The notes beneath the pieces are model-generated. The model ran no database searches. It was not told the DNA's origin and worked only from the letters and a program-made list of their open reading frames with translations. Of a stretch of 7,324 bases of DNA, positions 6,532-7,324 are shown piece by piece. This DNA comes from an uncultured Clostridia bacterium. Lineage in GTDB: Bacteria > Bacillota > Clostridia > Christensenellales > Borkfalkiaceae. The translations under genes and the position numbers were made by a program. The first letter of the stretch is position 1, and each line of letters begins with the position of its first letter. The stretch spans positions 1-7,324 of the forward strand of contig CAMWQS010000076.1 of the NCBI GenBank assembly GCA_947176485.1, written 5' to 3'.

Positions 6532-7253
6532 AAACTGCGCTTGTTACGGGCGGGACCAAGGGAATAGGCAAGGCAATTGCGCTCGCGTTTTTAGAGCGCG
6601 GCTACGAAGTGGTGTTAAATTACGCTCACGACGAAATAACCGCACTTGCTACGCAAGAAGAATTCAATATGCTAGGCTACTGCCCCGTGCTGCTCCGCGC
6701 CGATGTTTCGGACGAGGCGCAAGTCAAGGCTATGTTTAAAGAGTTTTTCTCCATCTACGAAAGGCTTGACGTGCTTGTAAACAACGCGGGTATTTCGCTT
6801 ATAAAAGTTATTCAGGACACGACGCCGAACGATTGGAACAGAGTTTTTGACGTTAACGTCAAAGGCACTTACCTTTGCAGTCGGGAAGTCGTTGACAAAA
6901 TGGTCTTCGTGGGCGGTGGTGCAATAGTCAACGTCGCCTCTATCTGGGGCGAAGTCGGGGCAAGCTGCGAGGTAGCTTATTCCGCATCTAAGGGTGCGGT
7001 CATTGCATTTACCAAAGCCCTTGCCAAAGAGCTTGCGCCTTCTTTGGTGCGTGTTAATTGCGTGTCTCCGGGCGTTATCGATACTGAAATGAACTCTCAT
7101 CTGTCGGGTGAGGAAATGGAAGAGCTTATCACTTCCATTCCTATGGAAAGAATAGGCACCCCCGCAGACGTTGCAGAGGCTTGCGTTTTCCTTGCGGAAA
7201 GTTCGTACGTTACTGGCGAAGTTCTGTCGGTCGGTGGCGGCTTCGGTAAGTAA
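6528..7253 (+). CDS. FabG-like short-chain dehydrogenase/reductase (possible EF-P 5-aminopentanone reductase)
   Basis: This is a complete classical SDR of 241 residues, an NAD(P)H-dependent ketone reductase in the cytoplasm. Motifs are TGGTKGIG (7-14, cofactor loop), NNAG (85-88), and the catalytic set Asn110, Ser138, Tyr151 and Lys155, followed by RVNCVSPGVIDTEM (175-188) and a C-terminal VTGEVLSVGGG. Most databases would name it FabG, 3-oxoacyl-ACP reductase. However, no other fatty-acid gene is nearby, and SIWGEVGASCEVAYS (138-152) resembles, from memory, the corresponding stretch of B. subtilis YmfI, which reduces the 5-aminopentanone group on EF-P. The same stretch also occurs in clostridial FabG-like proteins, so the substrate is undecided. 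Its start overlaps the aroK stop (ATGA) and a GGAG lies upstream. It is the last gene before the AT-rich tail. I leave the symbol empty because SDR subfamilies are easily misnamed. Confidence 0.93.
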   Translation: MKTALVTGGTKGIGKAIALAFLERGYEVVLNYAHDEITALATQEEFNMLGYCPVLLRADVSDEAQVKAMFKEFFSIYERLDVLVNNAGISLIKVIQDTTPNDWNRVFDVNVKGTYLCSREVVDKMVFVGGGAIVNVASIWGEVGASCEVAYSASKGAVIAFTKALAKELAPSLVRVNCVSPGVIDTEMNSHLSGEEMEELITSIPMERIGTPADVAEACVFLAESSYVTGEVLSVGGGFGK

Positions 7254-7324
7254 AAACGCCAAGGGATATTTACATTATTTTTTTACAAAAAAAAAGTAAT
7301 TTTGAAAAAATTTTCGTATTACTT
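7254..7324. other. AT-rich intergenic tail after the operon, possible end or promoter region
   Basis: After the SDR stop the sequence changes sharply to AT-rich, with runs of seven T (7278-7284) and nine A (7287-7295). No GC-rich hairpin with a T tract is present, so a standard intrinsic terminator is not supported. TTGAAA at 7302-7307 could be a -35 element of a downstream gene, whose -10 would fall beyond the window. No ORF is present. Confidence 0.4.
7294..7324. repeat. Inverted repeat AAGTAAT / ATTACTT at the window edge
   Basis: AAGTAAT (7294-7300) and its exact reverse complement ATTACTT (7318-7324) flank 17 bases. Inside, GAAA (7304-7307) can pair with TTTC (7312-7315), extending the hairpin across a small internal loop. 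The right arm ends at the last base of the window, so the true length is unknown. The left arm shares TAAT (7297-7300) with a second AT-only hairpin whose other arm starts at 7274. The role is unknown: weak terminator, operator or chance in AT-rich DNA. Confidence 0.4.

Noticed and set aside
6672..7262. 196-codon open frame on the minus strand across the SDR gene
   Set aside because: It lies opposite a clear SDR with all catalytic residues, has no recognisable domain, and long antisense frames arise easily opposite codon-biased genes.
1..7324. CRISPR arrays, tRNA/rRNA genes, insertion sequences, phage or defence genes
   Set aside because: No spaced direct repeats, transposase or phage motifs are visible, and coding sequence fills almost the whole window.

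Overview
The window is a single, tightly packed run of nine co-directional (+ strand) protein genes covering bases 1-7253, followed by 71 bases of AT-rich non-coding sequence. Every gap between genes is 9 bases or less, and four junctions are ATGA start/stop overlaps. This strongly suggests one polycistronic transcript whose promoter lies upstream of the window. Moderate GC, frequent purine-rich ribosome binding sites (AAGGAG, GAGG) and the protein sequences fit a Bacillota/Clostridia-type bacterium, possibly one of the uncultured gut lineages. That placement is an impression from the proteins and was not computed.

Layout: (1) the last 95 codons of a DUF1015-type protein; (2) an aspartate kinase with two C-terminal ACT domains, the first step of the lysine/threonine/methionine branch; (3) a membrane-anchored metallo-beta-lactamase-fold protein of the ComEC-like type that has lost most metal ligands; (4-8) the shikimate-pathway block aroC, aroB, aroE, aroQ, aroK; (9) a FabG-like short-chain dehydrogenase/reductase. 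The final 71 bases carry two overlapping, mutually exclusive AT-rich inverted repeats.

How the genes fit together: AroB makes 3-dehydroquinate from DAHP, AroQ dehydrates it, AroE reduces 3-dehydroshikimate to shikimate, AroK phosphorylates shikimate, and AroC makes chorismate from EPSP. DAHP synthase and EPSP synthase (aroA) are absent from this window and must be encoded elsewhere. The aspartate kinase puts aspartate-family synthesis on the same transcript. The degenerate MBL protein and the reductase have no obvious pathway role, and they are the two places to look for something new. The reductase carries a local motif that I associate with YmfI-type EF-P 5-aminopentanone reductases as well as clostridial FabG-like enzymes. 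No RNA genes, CRISPR arrays, insertion sequences or phage genes are visible. Overall this is mostly an ordinary biosynthetic operon with one clearly unusual member.
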